Assembly: GCA_002455755.1 (NCBI GenBank)
Contig: DKLL01000229.1
Span: forward strand, 1-6,369
Source: Acinetobacter sp. UBA6641
GTDB taxonomy: Bacteria; Pseudomonadota; Gammaproteobacteria; Pseudomonadales; Moraxellaceae
Direction of reading: 5' to 3'
DNA length: 6,369 nucleotides
The number at the start of each line of letters is the position of its first letter. Position 1 is the first letter of the stretch. This document shows, in pieces, positions 1 to 6,369 of this stretch. Under the pieces are notes generated by a model, which saw nothing but the letters and a program-made list of their open reading frames with translations, made no database searches and was not told the origin of the DNA. Made by a program: the position numbers and the translations under genes.

Positions 1-1411
1 GAAACCCGTAATTGCGCTCATTGGTCGTCCGAACGTCGGAAAATCAACGTTGTTTAACCAGATCACCAAGAGCCGTGATGCGCTTGTTGCTGACTTTGCC
101 GGTCTGACCCGTGACCGTAAGTATGGCGATGCGACTTATCAAAATAAATCATTCATCGTTGTCGATACTGGCGGTATTGGTGAAACTGAAGGTGGAATCG
201 ACTCCTACATGGCTGAGCAATCCAAAACAGCCATTCACGAAGCCGACATCATCATCTTTGTGGTAGACGCACGTGCCGGATTACTGGCATCTGATGAGCA
301 GATTGCACGTGACCTGCGTACCTTGGGCAAAAAAGTATTTCTGGTTGCCAATAAAGTAGATGGTGTACATGCTGAAGCGGCACTGGTTGAATTCTATAAA
401 CTGGGGATGGGCGAACCATTGCAAGTCGCTGCCAGCCACGGTCGTGGTGTGCAGCAAATGCTTGAAGATGTGCTTGCTGATGTTCCAGAAGATGAAAACC
501 CGGATCAGCACGATAAAGACACCGGCTTACGCTTGGCAATTATTGGTCGCCCGAATGTGGGTAAATCGACATTGGTCAATCGCCTGTTGGGTGAAGACCG
601 TGTAGTGGCATTTGACCAACCGGGGACTACCCGCGATTCAGTCTATATTCCGTTTGAACGCGACGGCCGTAAATACACTCTAATTGACACTGCCGGTGTA
701 CGCCGTAAAGGTAAAGTCGATGAAATGATCGAGAAATTCTCGATTGTAAAAACCTTGCAAGCGATGAAAGATGCGCATGTAGTGGTCATTGTGGTCGATG
801 CACGTGACGGAATTGTTGAGCAGGACTTGCACTTGATTGGCTATGCACTTGAAGCTGGGCGTGCCATGGTGATTGCGATCAACAAATGGGACAACATGTC
901 CGAGTATGATCGTAAGCAATGCAAACTGGATGTTGATCGTCGTTTTGACTTTATTCCTTGGGCCAAGATCCATCTCATCTCTGCACTGCATGGTACAGGG
1001 GTAGGCGATCTATATCCTTCCATTCACCGTGCTTATGATTCTTCGCATTTGAAAGTATCACCGGCAAAAATTACCCAAATTTTGAATGACGCGACCGATG
1101 CACACCATCCACCGATGGTACAAGGTCGTCGTATTAAAATGCGTTATGCGCATATTGGTGGTCAAAACCCGCCAACGATTGTCATTCATGGTAACAAGGT
1201 GGATAAAACTCCGGCAGATTACCGTCGCTATTTAGAAAACGTATTCCGTAAAGTGTACAAACTTGAAGGTACGCCGGTAAAAATCGAATTTAGAACATCT
1301 GAAAACCCGTTTGAAGGGCGTAAGTCGCAAATTGATGAACGTACCGCAGCCCGTAAACGCCGTTATGTACAGAAGTTCAAGAAAGCCGAGAAAAAGTTTA
1401 AACGTGGTTAA
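1..1411 (+). CDS. der: Ribosome biogenesis GTPase Der (EngA), lacking only the first bases of the start codon
   Basis: Der is a tandem-domain GTPase that binds the 50S subunit and is needed for its late assembly in the cytoplasm. The first complete codon is at base 2 (Lys). Base 1 fits the last base of an ATG just outside the window, which would give a 470-residue protein, close to the usual length of the family. Numbered that way, the first G domain shows the P-loop GRPNVGKS (9-16), DTGG (56-59) and NKVD (118-121). After an acidic linker, the second shows GRPNVGKS (183-190), DTAG (230-233), NKWD (295-298) and SA (328-329). The last 110 or so residues are the KH-like RNA-binding domain with a Lys/Arg-rich tail, typical of Der. 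All GTP-binding motifs are intact in both domains. The gene ends in TAA and is followed 22 bases later by a hairpin terminator, so the transcript probably stops before the next gene. Confidence 0.97.
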   Translation, partial: KPVIALIGRPNVGKSTLFNQITKSRDALVADFAGLTRDRKYGDATYQNKSFIVVDTGGIGETEGGIDSYMAEQSKTAIHEADIIIFVVDARAGLLASDEQIARDLRTLGKKVFLVANKVDGVHAEAALVEFYKLGMGEPLQVAASHGRGVQQMLEDVLADVPEDENPDQHDKDTGLRLAIIGRPNVGKSTLVNRLLGEDRVVAFDQPGTTRDSVYIPFERDGRKYTLIDTAGVRRKGKVDEMIEKFSIVKTLQAMKDAHVVVIVVDARDGIVEQDLHLIGYALEAGRAMVIAINKWDNMSEYDRKQCKLDVDRRFDFIPWAKIHLISALHGTGVGDLYPSIHRAYDSSHLKVSPAKITQILNDATDAHHPPMVQGRRIKMRYAHIGGQNPPTIVIHGNKVDKTPADYRRYLENVFRKVYKLEGTPVKIEFRTSENPFEGRKSQIDERTAARKRRYVQKFKKAEKKFKRG

Positions 1412-1433
1412 TGGCCAAGTGTAAATGATCTAT

Positions 1434-1464
1434 AAAAAGCCCAAAGTGATCTTTGGGCTTTTTT
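1434..1464 (+). terminator. Rho-independent terminator of der
   Basis: A perfect 13-bp stem (AAAAAGCCCAAAG at 1434-1446 pairing with CTTTGGGCTTTTT at 1451-1463) closes a four-base TGAT loop and runs into a T tract. The A-rich 5' side and T-rich 3' side mean it could also work on the minus strand, but no minus-strand gene ends here. Confidence 0.93.
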
Positions 1465-1505
1465 CTTTTAAGATAGGTTCTTATTTTTTGCAAAGGTAAT
1501 GTTTA

Positions 1506-2153
1506 GTGAGCAGACTGATACGGGTGCAGGTAAAAGCACTGGAGCAGATCGTTCATCTGACCGATTCACTCGATCGCAAGAGCAAAGTTCAGCTGCAAAA
1601 ACAGCAGATCCATCACTTTCGTAATCAATTGCTTTCCGAACAATTACACACTGCCATTCAGCAAGAACAATTGACAAAGACTGAATATGGTAAACCTTAT
1701 TTAATTCATTTTCCTGAATTTTATTTTAATCATAGCCATAGTCAAAAAAATTATGCTTTAGCGACCAGTACAAATACGCCTGATATCGGGGTAGATATTG
1801 AAGATCTGGATCGGCAGGTCAGATTTGCGGCATTGGCAAAGCATGCCTTTCATGCTCATGAATTAAAGCACTGGAATGAATTGGAGCAGGATCCAGATTA
1901 CTGGTTCAAAGTCTGGACCACCAAAGAAGCCGTATTGAAAGCTGCCGGACTGGGGGTACGTTTAAACTTAAGCGAATTGGATACACGGGTACATCCAGTA
2001 CATGATGGCGGATTGTGTAGCCATCCTTTAATTGGCACATTTGCTTATCAAAACTTCCATTTAGGTCAGGTCATGCTCACGGTTGCCTGGCGTTCAGAAG
2101 CATCCTGCAAAGGTTTTACTTTTCCTGAAATAAAAATATTTTTGTCATCTTAA
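1506..2153 (+). CDS. 4'-phosphopantetheinyl transferase superfamily protein (Sfp-like)
   Basis: This enzyme class moves the phosphopantetheine arm of coenzyme A onto a conserved serine of acyl or peptidyl carrier proteins. The 215-residue product fits the longer Sfp/EntD-type rather than the roughly 120-residue AcpS type. Visible family motifs are GKP (62-64), NHSHS (75-79), the Mg-binding GVDIE (95-99) and WTTKEAVLK (137-145), where the Glu and Lys are the conserved catalytic pair. The GTG at 1506 is chosen because an in-frame TAA lies at 1497 with no ATG or TTG between, and AAAGG at 1492-1496 sits nine bases upstream. It lies behind the der terminator, so it probably has its own promoter, although I see no clear -35/-10 pair. 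No carrier-protein, polyketide or siderophore gene is nearby, so its substrate cannot be read from context. The last residues are Ser-rich and not distinctive. Confidence 0.9.
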   Translation: MSRLIRVQVKALEQIVHLTDSLDRKSKVQLQKQQIHHFRNQLLSEQLHTAIQQEQLTKTEYGKPYLIHFPEFYFNHSHSQKNYALATSTNTPDIGVDIEDLDRQVRFAALAKHAFHAHELKHWNELEQDPDYWFKVWTTKEAVLKAAGLGVRLNLSELDTRVHPVHDGGLCSHPLIGTFAYQNFHLGQVMLTVAWRSEASCKGFTFPEIKIFLSS

Positions 2154-2226
2154 ATTATTTTTTTCTTATAATTATCCCTAATCCGTAGTGATCAAGGTTC
2201 AGCTATTGGGCGAAAATATACCGGAC

Positions 2227-2655
2227 TTACTGAGTACCATCTTCGCTGTGATCTACTTCAATTCGATATAATTTTGTTCCATTGTAGGCATAGATTAAAC
2301 GTCCAGCATCCTTATAGTAAGTTTCAATACGGAATTGATCTTTAGAAAAAGCACCTGCGACCGGAATCCAGGCTTTAGCTGTTTGATAGCTTCTTTGGTC
2401 GGTTGAAGCGCCGACTAAATCTTCTACCTGATTTTTAGACATGCCAATTTTTAACTGGGAAAATTTAGAATTTTGGTAATCTCCAACAATTTCACCTGTA
2501 TAACTGCCATCAATTGAAACCTCTTTGGTAGGCTTGGTATTTGGTGCTGAATTTATCGAGTTATTTTGAGAAGTATGTTTATCGGATGAAAAAGGCATAC
2601 TAGAACATGCCATTAAACTTAAACTGCTGATTAAAATAAGAAGAGAATTTTTCAT
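2227..2655 (-). CDS. Small lipoprotein with SmpA/OmlA (BamE-like) domain
   Basis: The 142-residue product begins with a lipoprotein signal peptide: a short Lys/Asn start, a Leu/Ile/Ser core and a lipobox LMAC with the modified Cys at 17. Ser follows the Cys rather than Asp, which by the usual Lol sorting rule favours the outer membrane. Residues about 20-60 are a polar, Ser/Asn/Thr-rich linker. Residues about 65-135 match the SmpA/OmlA fold in outline: the LKIGMSKNQVEDLVGAS motif (68-84), then a stretch ending in repeated aromatic and basic residues (YAYNGTKLYRIEV). That fold occurs in BamE and in many small unrelated outer-membrane lipoproteins. I do not call this BamE, because the long linker and lack of context point to an uncharacterised relative. 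The start ATG has AAGG about eight bases upstream (2664-2667 on the plus strand). It converges on the phosphopantetheinyl transferase gene with a 73-base gap in which I see no strong hairpin. Confidence 0.8.
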   Translation of the reverse strand: MKNSLLILISSLSLMACSSMPFSSDKHTSQNNSINSAPNTKPTKEVSIDGSYTGEIVGDYQNSKFSQLKIGMSKNQVEDLVGASTDQRSYQTAKAWIPVAGAFSKDQFRIETYYKDAGRLIYAYNGTKLYRIEVDHSEDGTQ

Positions 2656-3025
2656 TATTATCGCCTTATTGAATGTACATTAAATGAAGGATGCAAATAA
2701 TTTTAGTCAAAATGGTGCAGTGCCAATAGTTGTTTTTTTTAGTAAAGTTTTACCAATTGTTATTGATGAATAGCTCTTTATTATTCTGATCACATCCTGG
2801 CGGCTCGAGGTCGTTTTTAAAGTAGATGAAAGAATAGGACTCTATTTTTTCAGAAATTTCTATGTTGCCTTGTTCTTCACGCCTATTCTCAAGCCGGCAA
2901 ATAAACTATGGCCAGATTTTTGATGGATTAAACCAAATTTAGTTTTTTTAACGACTCTACATTTATAGGTTAGGGGTAAATACCAGGTTTTTATCTGAAA
3001 TTACATACAAGCGATTAGGTTTGGC
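2656..3025. other. 370-base spacer without an intact gene; possible coding remnant at 2774-2929
   Basis: The first 70 or so bases are the upstream region of the lipoprotein gene. After that I find no start-to-stop reading frame of note and no RNA gene. A plus-strand open stretch from 2774 to a TGA at 2927-2929 reads as 51 codons, hydrophobic and aromatic (for example RNFYVALFFTPILKPANKLW), but lacks a start codon. A shorter stretch in another frame reaches the start of the next broken gene (FLSEITYKRLGLA just before 3026). They may be 5' remnants of the decayed gene downstream, or chance. The AT-rich composition fits decaying or non-coding DNA. Confidence 0.4.
2700..2726 (-). promoter_or_regulatory. 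Possible sigma-70 promoter for the lipoprotein gene
   Basis: Read on the minus strand there is TTGGCA (2726-2721) and, 15 bases on, TAAAAT (2705-2700), about 45 bases before the start codon. Both hexamers are close to consensus, but the spacing is shorter than the usual 17, in an AT-rich stretch where such matches arise by chance. Confidence 0.25.
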
Positions 3026-3723
3026 ATGAAAGTCCATGTCTATCATCAGGACAAAGCTGCGCAGCGCAATATCCTGATTCTTACTGGGGAAGCGACCCTT
3101 GTTGAGCGTCAAGGGGCACAAGTCACCGCTCAGTTAGATTTTCCGTTGAGTAGCAGTGATCGTTTACCAGTATGTTCTGGTGACCGCATCTTAATTGATA
3201 GTTCTGCTGCGGTAGGCGACTCAAAACAAGCTCGTGTTTTATGCCCAGATTTGCATAGCGAACGAGTCGGGAAAATTCCACTTTTATGGCTTTGGTCCAT
3301 TAATTTATCACGCATTTACCAGTCAGTCGAAACGACCATTTTATGCAACCGGTTCAGGCTTTAAAGGCCCGACTTTACGGAAAGACTCAATAATTAATGA
3401 CTGAAAATGCCGGCTTTAAGAGGATGTGAAAGTCAGCTTCCATATTCCACAAAGTAAATTTTTGCAGCCGGTATTTAAGAGCGAAGTGAAACAGGACAGC
3501 ATTAAATGCAATGCCGACAAAACAACTGCGAAGCCACCCTGGTGAAGGCGAGTGGTGCGCGCAGGTTTAATGATAGAGCTGAAAAAATTGGTGCCTATGG
3601 GTTACAGCAAGAAATTGGATTGAAGGGGATCGATCATCGGCATAAATGTACAACATTCAGATGTTTGAAAGTTTACCAAAAATTTTAAATCAAACCGTGC
3701 AAAAAACCGATTCTACTCAATAA
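3026..3723 (+). pseudogene. Decayed gene A, unrecognised protein, multiple frame changes and stops
   Basis: Protein-like sequence continues across three frames. Frame one opens at ATG 3026 (weak TAGG six bases upstream) and reads about 66 codons through DFPLSSSDRLP and SGDRILIDSSAAVGDSK. Around 3220-3230, near an AAAA run, the sensible reading moves by one base and continues KLVFYAQICIANESGKFHFY then GFGPLIYHAF to a TGA at 3402. The same frame then has TAA 3417, an open stretch with DVKVSFHIPQSKFLQPVF, TGA 3543, and another open stretch (AGLMIELKKLVPMGYSKKLD) to TGA 3621. The apparent C-terminus lies in a further frame, MYNIQMFESLPKILNQTVQK to the TAA at 3721-3723. If restored, it would be roughly 230 residues. 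I do not recognise the family. The junctions are approximate and the 5' end may lie further upstream. Continuing in the first frame after 3230 gives a 112-residue product that looks like an out-of-frame tail, so I do not call it an intact gene. Confidence 0.55.
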
Positions 3724-3728
3724 GGGCA

Positions 3729-4424
3729 ATGGCGCACAAAAACATGGCGACTGTTTTAACAATAACAGCATCCATAGGAGCTTCAGGCGTCTATGCAAGC
3801 TTGGGTTCACTCAGTAGTCTTGCTTCGACATTAACAGAATCTGCTACTGGCGTGTCCTCTTCAAATAGGGATTTGAATGGTTTCTTTACTCAAGCCAAAG
3901 TAACCAATGCGATGTTCATTCAGAGCCGTAGTGCATTGGCGGCGTTGCTTGCAAGTAAAAAGATTCAGATGAGTTAAGCGCCCAACAGAAAAGTTTAACC
4001 ACAATTTCTGACCTGAAGGAAAAAGAAGCAATCCAAAAAGAAATTATAGCGATGTCGAATGCGGTTTTAGATGCATCAAAAAAAGATGAAGAGGCGACAG
4101 CAGCCAAACTTTCATTACCGAATGCAGAGCAAAAGAAATATTTTTTAGATTCAGCAACAAACTTTGTGATTGCAAGTTTAACTGTACGTGAATTCTTTAG
4201 GTGCTAAACAGGTCGGCATGAGTAGGATGGCCAATCTAACCATTTTAACCGATACAGGGTTGTCTTTAGTGGATGCTAAAAATGTTATGGGTAACATTAC
4301 GGGAATTGCAAAAAACTCCAGTATGGCTTTGGTGGAATATCCGAAATTGTTTAAGAAAGCTGGTATTGAATTTAAAATTCCAACCAGCTCAACAAACCAA
4401 CCTAAAGTTCTTGAGGATATTTAA
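3729..4424 (+). pseudogene. Broken gene B, predicted secreted helical protein with two compensating frameshifts
   Basis: The ATG at 3729 (or 3744) opens a signal-peptide-like start, MATVLTITASIGASGVYA, with a plausible cleavage after VYA. The mature part begins with Ser/Leu/Thr-rich sequence. At the A run 3957-3961 the frame fails: as written it stops at TAA 3975, but one extra A would give ASKKDSDELSAQQKSL and carry on. That second frame is open and highly charged and helical (KEKEAIQKEIIAMSNAVL, then PNAEQKKYFLDSATNFVIAS) to about 4187. There it would run into a TAA at 4205-4207, but removing one base near 4187-4190 restores the first frame, which runs from NSLGAKQVGMSRMANL to the TAA at 4422-4424. 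The repaired protein would be about 231 residues, secreted, and mostly alpha-helical. I do not recognise the family. A possible Shine-Dalgarno AAGGG (3722-3726) overlaps the stop of gene A, suggesting the two were once co-transcribed. It ends about 60 bases before a terminator. Confidence 0.75.
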
Positions 4425-4443
4425 AATCCAATTTAAGTCCTTT

Positions 4444-4481
4444 GTTCTAAATGAATGAAATCCCGTGATCATTTTTAGAAC
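4444..4481. repeat. Imperfect inverted repeat between gene B and its terminator
   Basis: GTTCTAAATGA (4444-4454) is the reverse complement of TCATTTTTAGAAC (4469-4481) apart from two extra T in the right arm. This gives an 11-bp stem with a small bulge and a 14-base loop. It lies immediately before the terminator hairpin. It may be an extra 3'-end hairpin protecting the transcript, or chance in AT-rich DNA. Confidence 0.45.
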
Positions 4482-4482
4482 T

Positions 4483-4511
4483 AAAGAGTCTGAAAATCAG
4501 GCTCTTTTTTT
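4483..4511 (+). terminator. Rho-independent terminator after broken gene B
   Basis: AAAGAGTCTGA (4483-4493) pairs with TCAGGCTCTTT (4497-4507) with one G-T wobble, leaving an AAA loop. A run of seven T follows (4505-4511). The T tract shows it acts on the plus strand, so it would end transcripts of the decayed gene pair. On the minus strand it lies 34 bases past the stop of the dehydrogenase gene, but no good T tract follows it in that direction. Confidence 0.85.
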
Positions 4512-4544
4512 ATTTTGTAGACGCTTCCGCTATGAGGAAAATGG

Positions 4545-5318
4545 TTATTTTCTTTTGGCTAAAAACATCGTACTGAGCCGGTTCACAAACTGCGGACTCA
4601 CTTTGGATAAATGGAACATAACTTTGGTTTTCAATCCGACAGGTTGGTGGGTAGGGGTAAATACGCTGTCTTTTGCCTCAACCAATTGCAAGATCTGCTG
4701 GGCGACATTTTCAGCAGTTAAATGGACACCCATATTTTGAATGCTACCAGCATCCATATCTTTAACCATCGCAGTTTGAACAAATAGGGGCATGACATCT
4801 AAAACTCTTATAGCGTATTTTTTCCACTCTATATCGAGTCCTTCGCTAATACCGCGAACTGCAAATTTACTGGCTGAATAAGAAACTAAATCTGGTTGCC
4901 CATAAATGGCTGAGGCAGAAGACAGATTAATCACTCGTGCAAAGGATGCTTTTCGTAAATAGGGTAAAGCGGCATGACAGCCATTTAAGACACCTTTGAC
5001 ATTAATATCAATGGTGCGGTGATGTGCGGCAATATCGGTCTGCTCAAAAGCCCCTGAATAAAGAATCCCTGCATTGTTGACCAAAATATTAATTTCACCT
5101 GCCCAAGCCTGAAACTCTTCGAGTGTCTGTTGCCATTGTGCATAATCAGTAACATCAAGTCGTCCTGCTTTGGCACGAGGACCCAATTGCTGTGCAAGTT
5201 GTTCGGCTTGAGCCGTATTGATATCGTAAATGCCGACTTTATAGCCTTGCTGATAAAACAATGTTGCAATCGCGGCCCCAATGCCTTGTGCTGCCCCACT
5301 AATAAAGATACTGTACAT
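4545..5318 (-). CDS. Short-chain dehydrogenase/reductase (SDR) family oxidoreductase
   Basis: Members of this family are cytoplasmic NAD(P)-dependent oxidoreductases acting on hydroxyl or keto groups. The 257-residue product has the classical SDR layout: the cofactor-binding SGAAQGIG (7-14), Asp32 at the end of the second strand (which usually favours NAD over NADP), LDV (54-56), NNAG (81-84), the active-site Asn106 in INVKG, and the catalytic Ser134, Tyr147 and Lys151 in SSASAIYG and SYSASK. All catalytic positions are present. Beyond about residue 225 there is a basic tail (TKVMFHLSK, then VNRLSTMFLAKRK) that is longer than the core needs and may be amphipathic. The substrate cannot be deduced. 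The ATG at 5318 is preceded by AAGGGAAAA (5330-5322 on the minus strand) at good spacing. It is transcribed divergently from mazG and toward the broken gene pair. Confidence 0.93.
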   Translation of the reverse strand: MYSIFISGAAQGIGAAIATLFYQQGYKVGIYDINTAQAEQLAQQLGPRAKAGRLDVTDYAQWQQTLEEFQAWAGEINILVNNAGILYSGAFEQTDIAAHHRTIDINVKGVLNGCHAALPYLRKASFARVINLSSASAIYGQPDLVSYSASKFAVRGISEGLDIEWKKYAIRVLDVMPLFVQTAMVKDMDAGSIQNMGVHLTAENVAQQILQLVEAKDSVFTPTHQPVGLKTKVMFHLSKVSPQFVNRLSTMFLAKRK

Positions 5319-5434
5319 ATATTTTCCCTTTTAGTTTTGTTTTTTGTAGCGCTTGTTTTTAAAGATTTTAACTTGAAGTATAACAAGGATTGACTGCGAA
5401 AAATGATTTTTTCGAAATGGCTGGAGTGTTAAAC
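5319..5434. promoter_or_regulatory. Divergent intergenic region carrying promoters for the SDR gene and mazG
   Basis: The two genes diverge from this 116-base, AT-rich gap, so promoters for both should lie here. A TATAAC at 5379-5384 could be the -10 of the mazG promoter, with a weak TTGTTT at 5353-5358 upstream at a longer than usual spacing. No clear pair stands out for the minus strand, and I see no convincing operator palindrome. Confidence 0.3.
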
Positions 5435-6196
5435 ATGGATCAACTGTTGGCAGTAATGCGAGCACTACGCGAAAAATGTCCATGGGATCAGCAGCAAACA
5501 CCGCAAAGTTTAACCCGATATGCCATAGAAGAGGCGTATGAAGTTGAAGCTGCGGTCAGGGCGGGAAACGCAAATGAAGTGCGCGATGAACTGGGTGATT
5601 TGCTGCTGCAAGTGGTGTTTCAGGCTCAAATGTACAGTGAACAAGGCATTTTTGATTTCAATGATGTGGTCAATGCCATTACCGAAAAATTGATTCGTCG
5701 GCATCCGCATGTCTTTCAGTCCGAGCAATATTCACAATTGAGTGCGGAAGATGTATCGATACTTTGGAAGCAAATTAAACAGCAGGAAAAGCTGGGCAAA
5801 TCACACTCACGTTTAGATGAAATAAAACATGGACCTGCTATCCAGCAAGCACATGAAATTCAAAAGAATGCTGCAAAAATTGGCTTTGATTTTCCTGATG
5901 TGGCAGGTGCCTATGGCAAACTCAACGAGGAGTTAGATGAATTGCAACAAGCCATCAAAAAGCAAAATTCCGACGAAATATTCGACGAATTTGGCGATTG
6001 TTTATTTTCACTGATCAATGTTGGACGTAAACTAGGGCTTTCTGGCGAAATGGCACTGTTAAGTACCATTCATAAATTTAGAACACGTTTTGCTTTCATT
6101 GAAGATCAGGCTCAGCAACAACATAAAAATATTGAAGCCCTGTCATTAGAAGAAATGGATCTGCTTTGGGAGCAAGCGAAACAACAATTAAAATAA
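5435..6196 (+). CDS. mazG: Nucleoside triphosphate pyrophosphohydrolase MazG
   Basis: MazG hydrolyses nucleoside triphosphates to monophosphates and pyrophosphate, cleaning the nucleotide pool. In some bacteria it also affects the stringent response. With the start at 5435 the product is 253 residues and has the usual two MazG domains. The first shows CPWD (15-18), EEAYE (32-36), DELGD (51-55) and RRHPHVF (88-94). The second shows EELDE (165-169) and DEFGD (184-188), the acidic Mg-binding helices of the all-alpha NTP-PPase fold. The open frame extends upstream to a TTG at 5390, and an ATG at 5417 is also in frame. I prefer ATG 5435 because GGAG (5423-5426) lies eight bases upstream and MDQLLAVMRALREKCPWD lines up with the normal start of the family. 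The TTG has AAGG only one base away. The next gene begins 11 bases after the stop. Confidence 0.95.
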   Translation: MDQLLAVMRALREKCPWDQQQTPQSLTRYAIEEAYEVEAAVRAGNANEVRDELGDLLLQVVFQAQMYSEQGIFDFNDVVNAITEKLIRRHPHVFQSEQYSQLSAEDVSILWKQIKQQEKLGKSHSRLDEIKHGPAIQQAHEIQKNAAKIGFDFPDVAGAYGKLNEELDELQQAIKKQNSDEIFDEFGDCLFSLINVGRKLGLSGEMALLSTIHKFRTRFAFIEDQAQQQHKNIEALSLEEMDLLWEQAKQQLK

Positions 6197-6207
6197 TAGG
6201 CTTCTCA

Positions 6208-6369
6208 ATGAAAAAAATAATACCTATCCTGAAAGGGATTTTTTATATTTTTGGTTTGCTTTCTTTGTTCAGTGTATCTAGCAGTTATGCCCAGCAGTTC
6301 GACCAGCAATATTTAAAATGGAAGGCTGAACAAGAGGCGCAGGATGCACGTTTGAAAATCCCGCGGGTC
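6208..6369 (+). CDS. N-terminus of a secreted protein, probably ComEA-like DNA-binding protein (cut by window end)
   Basis: Only 54 codons are visible and no stop. They encode a signal peptide: two Lys at the start, a hydrophobic core (IFYIFGLLSLFSV) and a likely cleavage after SYA (residue 28). The mature start is polar and helical, FDQQYLKWKAEQEAQDARL. From memory this resembles the region before the helix-hairpin-helix of ComEA-type competence proteins in Acinetobacter, which bind incoming DNA in the periplasm. The helix-hairpin-helix itself would lie beyond the window, so the identification is tentative. AGG at 6198-6200 is seven bases before the ATG. The 11-base gap after mazG suggests one transcript. 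Confidence 0.55.
   Translation, partial: MKKIIPILKGIFYIFGLLSLFSVSSSYAQQFDQQYLKWKAEQEAQDARLKIPRV

Noticed and set aside
252..1023. Several minus-strand open frames and one plus-strand frame inside der
   Set aside because: They are shadows of a highly conserved gene in other frames. His/Arg/Phe-rich translations have no domain character.
1499..1624. Plus-strand ATG frame of 41 codons overlapping the start of the phosphopantetheinyl transferase gene
   Set aside because: The ATG is only two bases from AAAGG, and the translation is low-complexity Ser/Thr/Gln from an overlapping frame of a gene with clear family motifs.
1468..1677. Minus-strand frame of 69 codons over the der terminator and the PPTase start
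   Set aside because: It is antisense to a well-supported gene, crosses a terminator, and shows no recognisable protein character.
3506..3688. Plus-strand frame of 60 codons inside the decayed gene A region
   Set aside because: Its start lies within a segment better read in another frame, and its tail conflicts with the apparent C-terminus ending at 3723. It is kept as part of the pseudogene.
2656..4544. Possible insertion-sequence or prophage remnant in the gene-poor middle
   Set aside because: I see no transposase or integrase fragment, no long terminal inverted repeats and no target duplication.
4465..4740. Plus-strand frame of 91 codons after gene B
   Set aside because: It crosses the terminator and is antisense to the 3' end of the dehydrogenase gene.
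5130..5393. Plus-strand frame of 87 codons upstream of mazG
   Set aside because: It is antisense to the N-terminal half of the dehydrogenase, which carries the cofactor motif, so it is a shadow frame.
1..6369. CRISPR array, tRNA, rRNA or riboswitch
   Set aside because: No regularly spaced direct repeats, no cloverleaf-like or rRNA-like stretches, and no recognisable riboswitch core were seen on either strand.

Overview
The window looks like a chromosomal segment of a Gammaproteobacterium, most likely Acinetobacter or a close relative. The evidence is the moderately low GC, the Der, MazG and short-chain dehydrogenase sequences, and a secreted protein directly after mazG that resembles the start of an Acinetobacter ComEA-type protein. 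This assignment rests on protein resemblance from memory, not on a search.

Layout. Bases 1-1411 are almost all of der (ribosome-assembly GTPase), closed by a strong hairpin terminator. A 4'-phosphopantetheinyl transferase gene with a GTG start follows on the same strand (1506-2153). Convergent to it is a small lipoprotein with a BamE/SmpA-like domain (2227-2655, minus). From about 2656 to 4424 there is no intact gene. This stretch holds a spacer with possible coding remnants, then two tandem plus-strand genes that have both decayed. Gene A (about 3026-3723) carries at least two frame changes and several stops. Gene B (3729-4424) is a secreted helical protein broken by two single-base indels that cancel each other. 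A rho-independent terminator follows gene B. On the minus strand, 4545-5318 encodes an intact short-chain dehydrogenase. Divergent from it are mazG (5435-6196) and the first 54 codons of a secreted, probably ComEA-like protein that runs off the window.

How the genes work together. The intact genes are mostly housekeeping and do not form one pathway: ribosome maturation (Der), carrier-protein activation (PPTase), envelope lipoprotein, nucleotide-pool cleaning (MazG), and probably DNA uptake (ComEA-like). mazG and the last gene are 11 bases apart and probably co-transcribed. I found no mobile element, CRISPR array, tRNA or rRNA. The most noteworthy signal is the pair of decaying, unrecognised genes in the middle, flanked by intact ones. 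I do not see a convincing new functional system.
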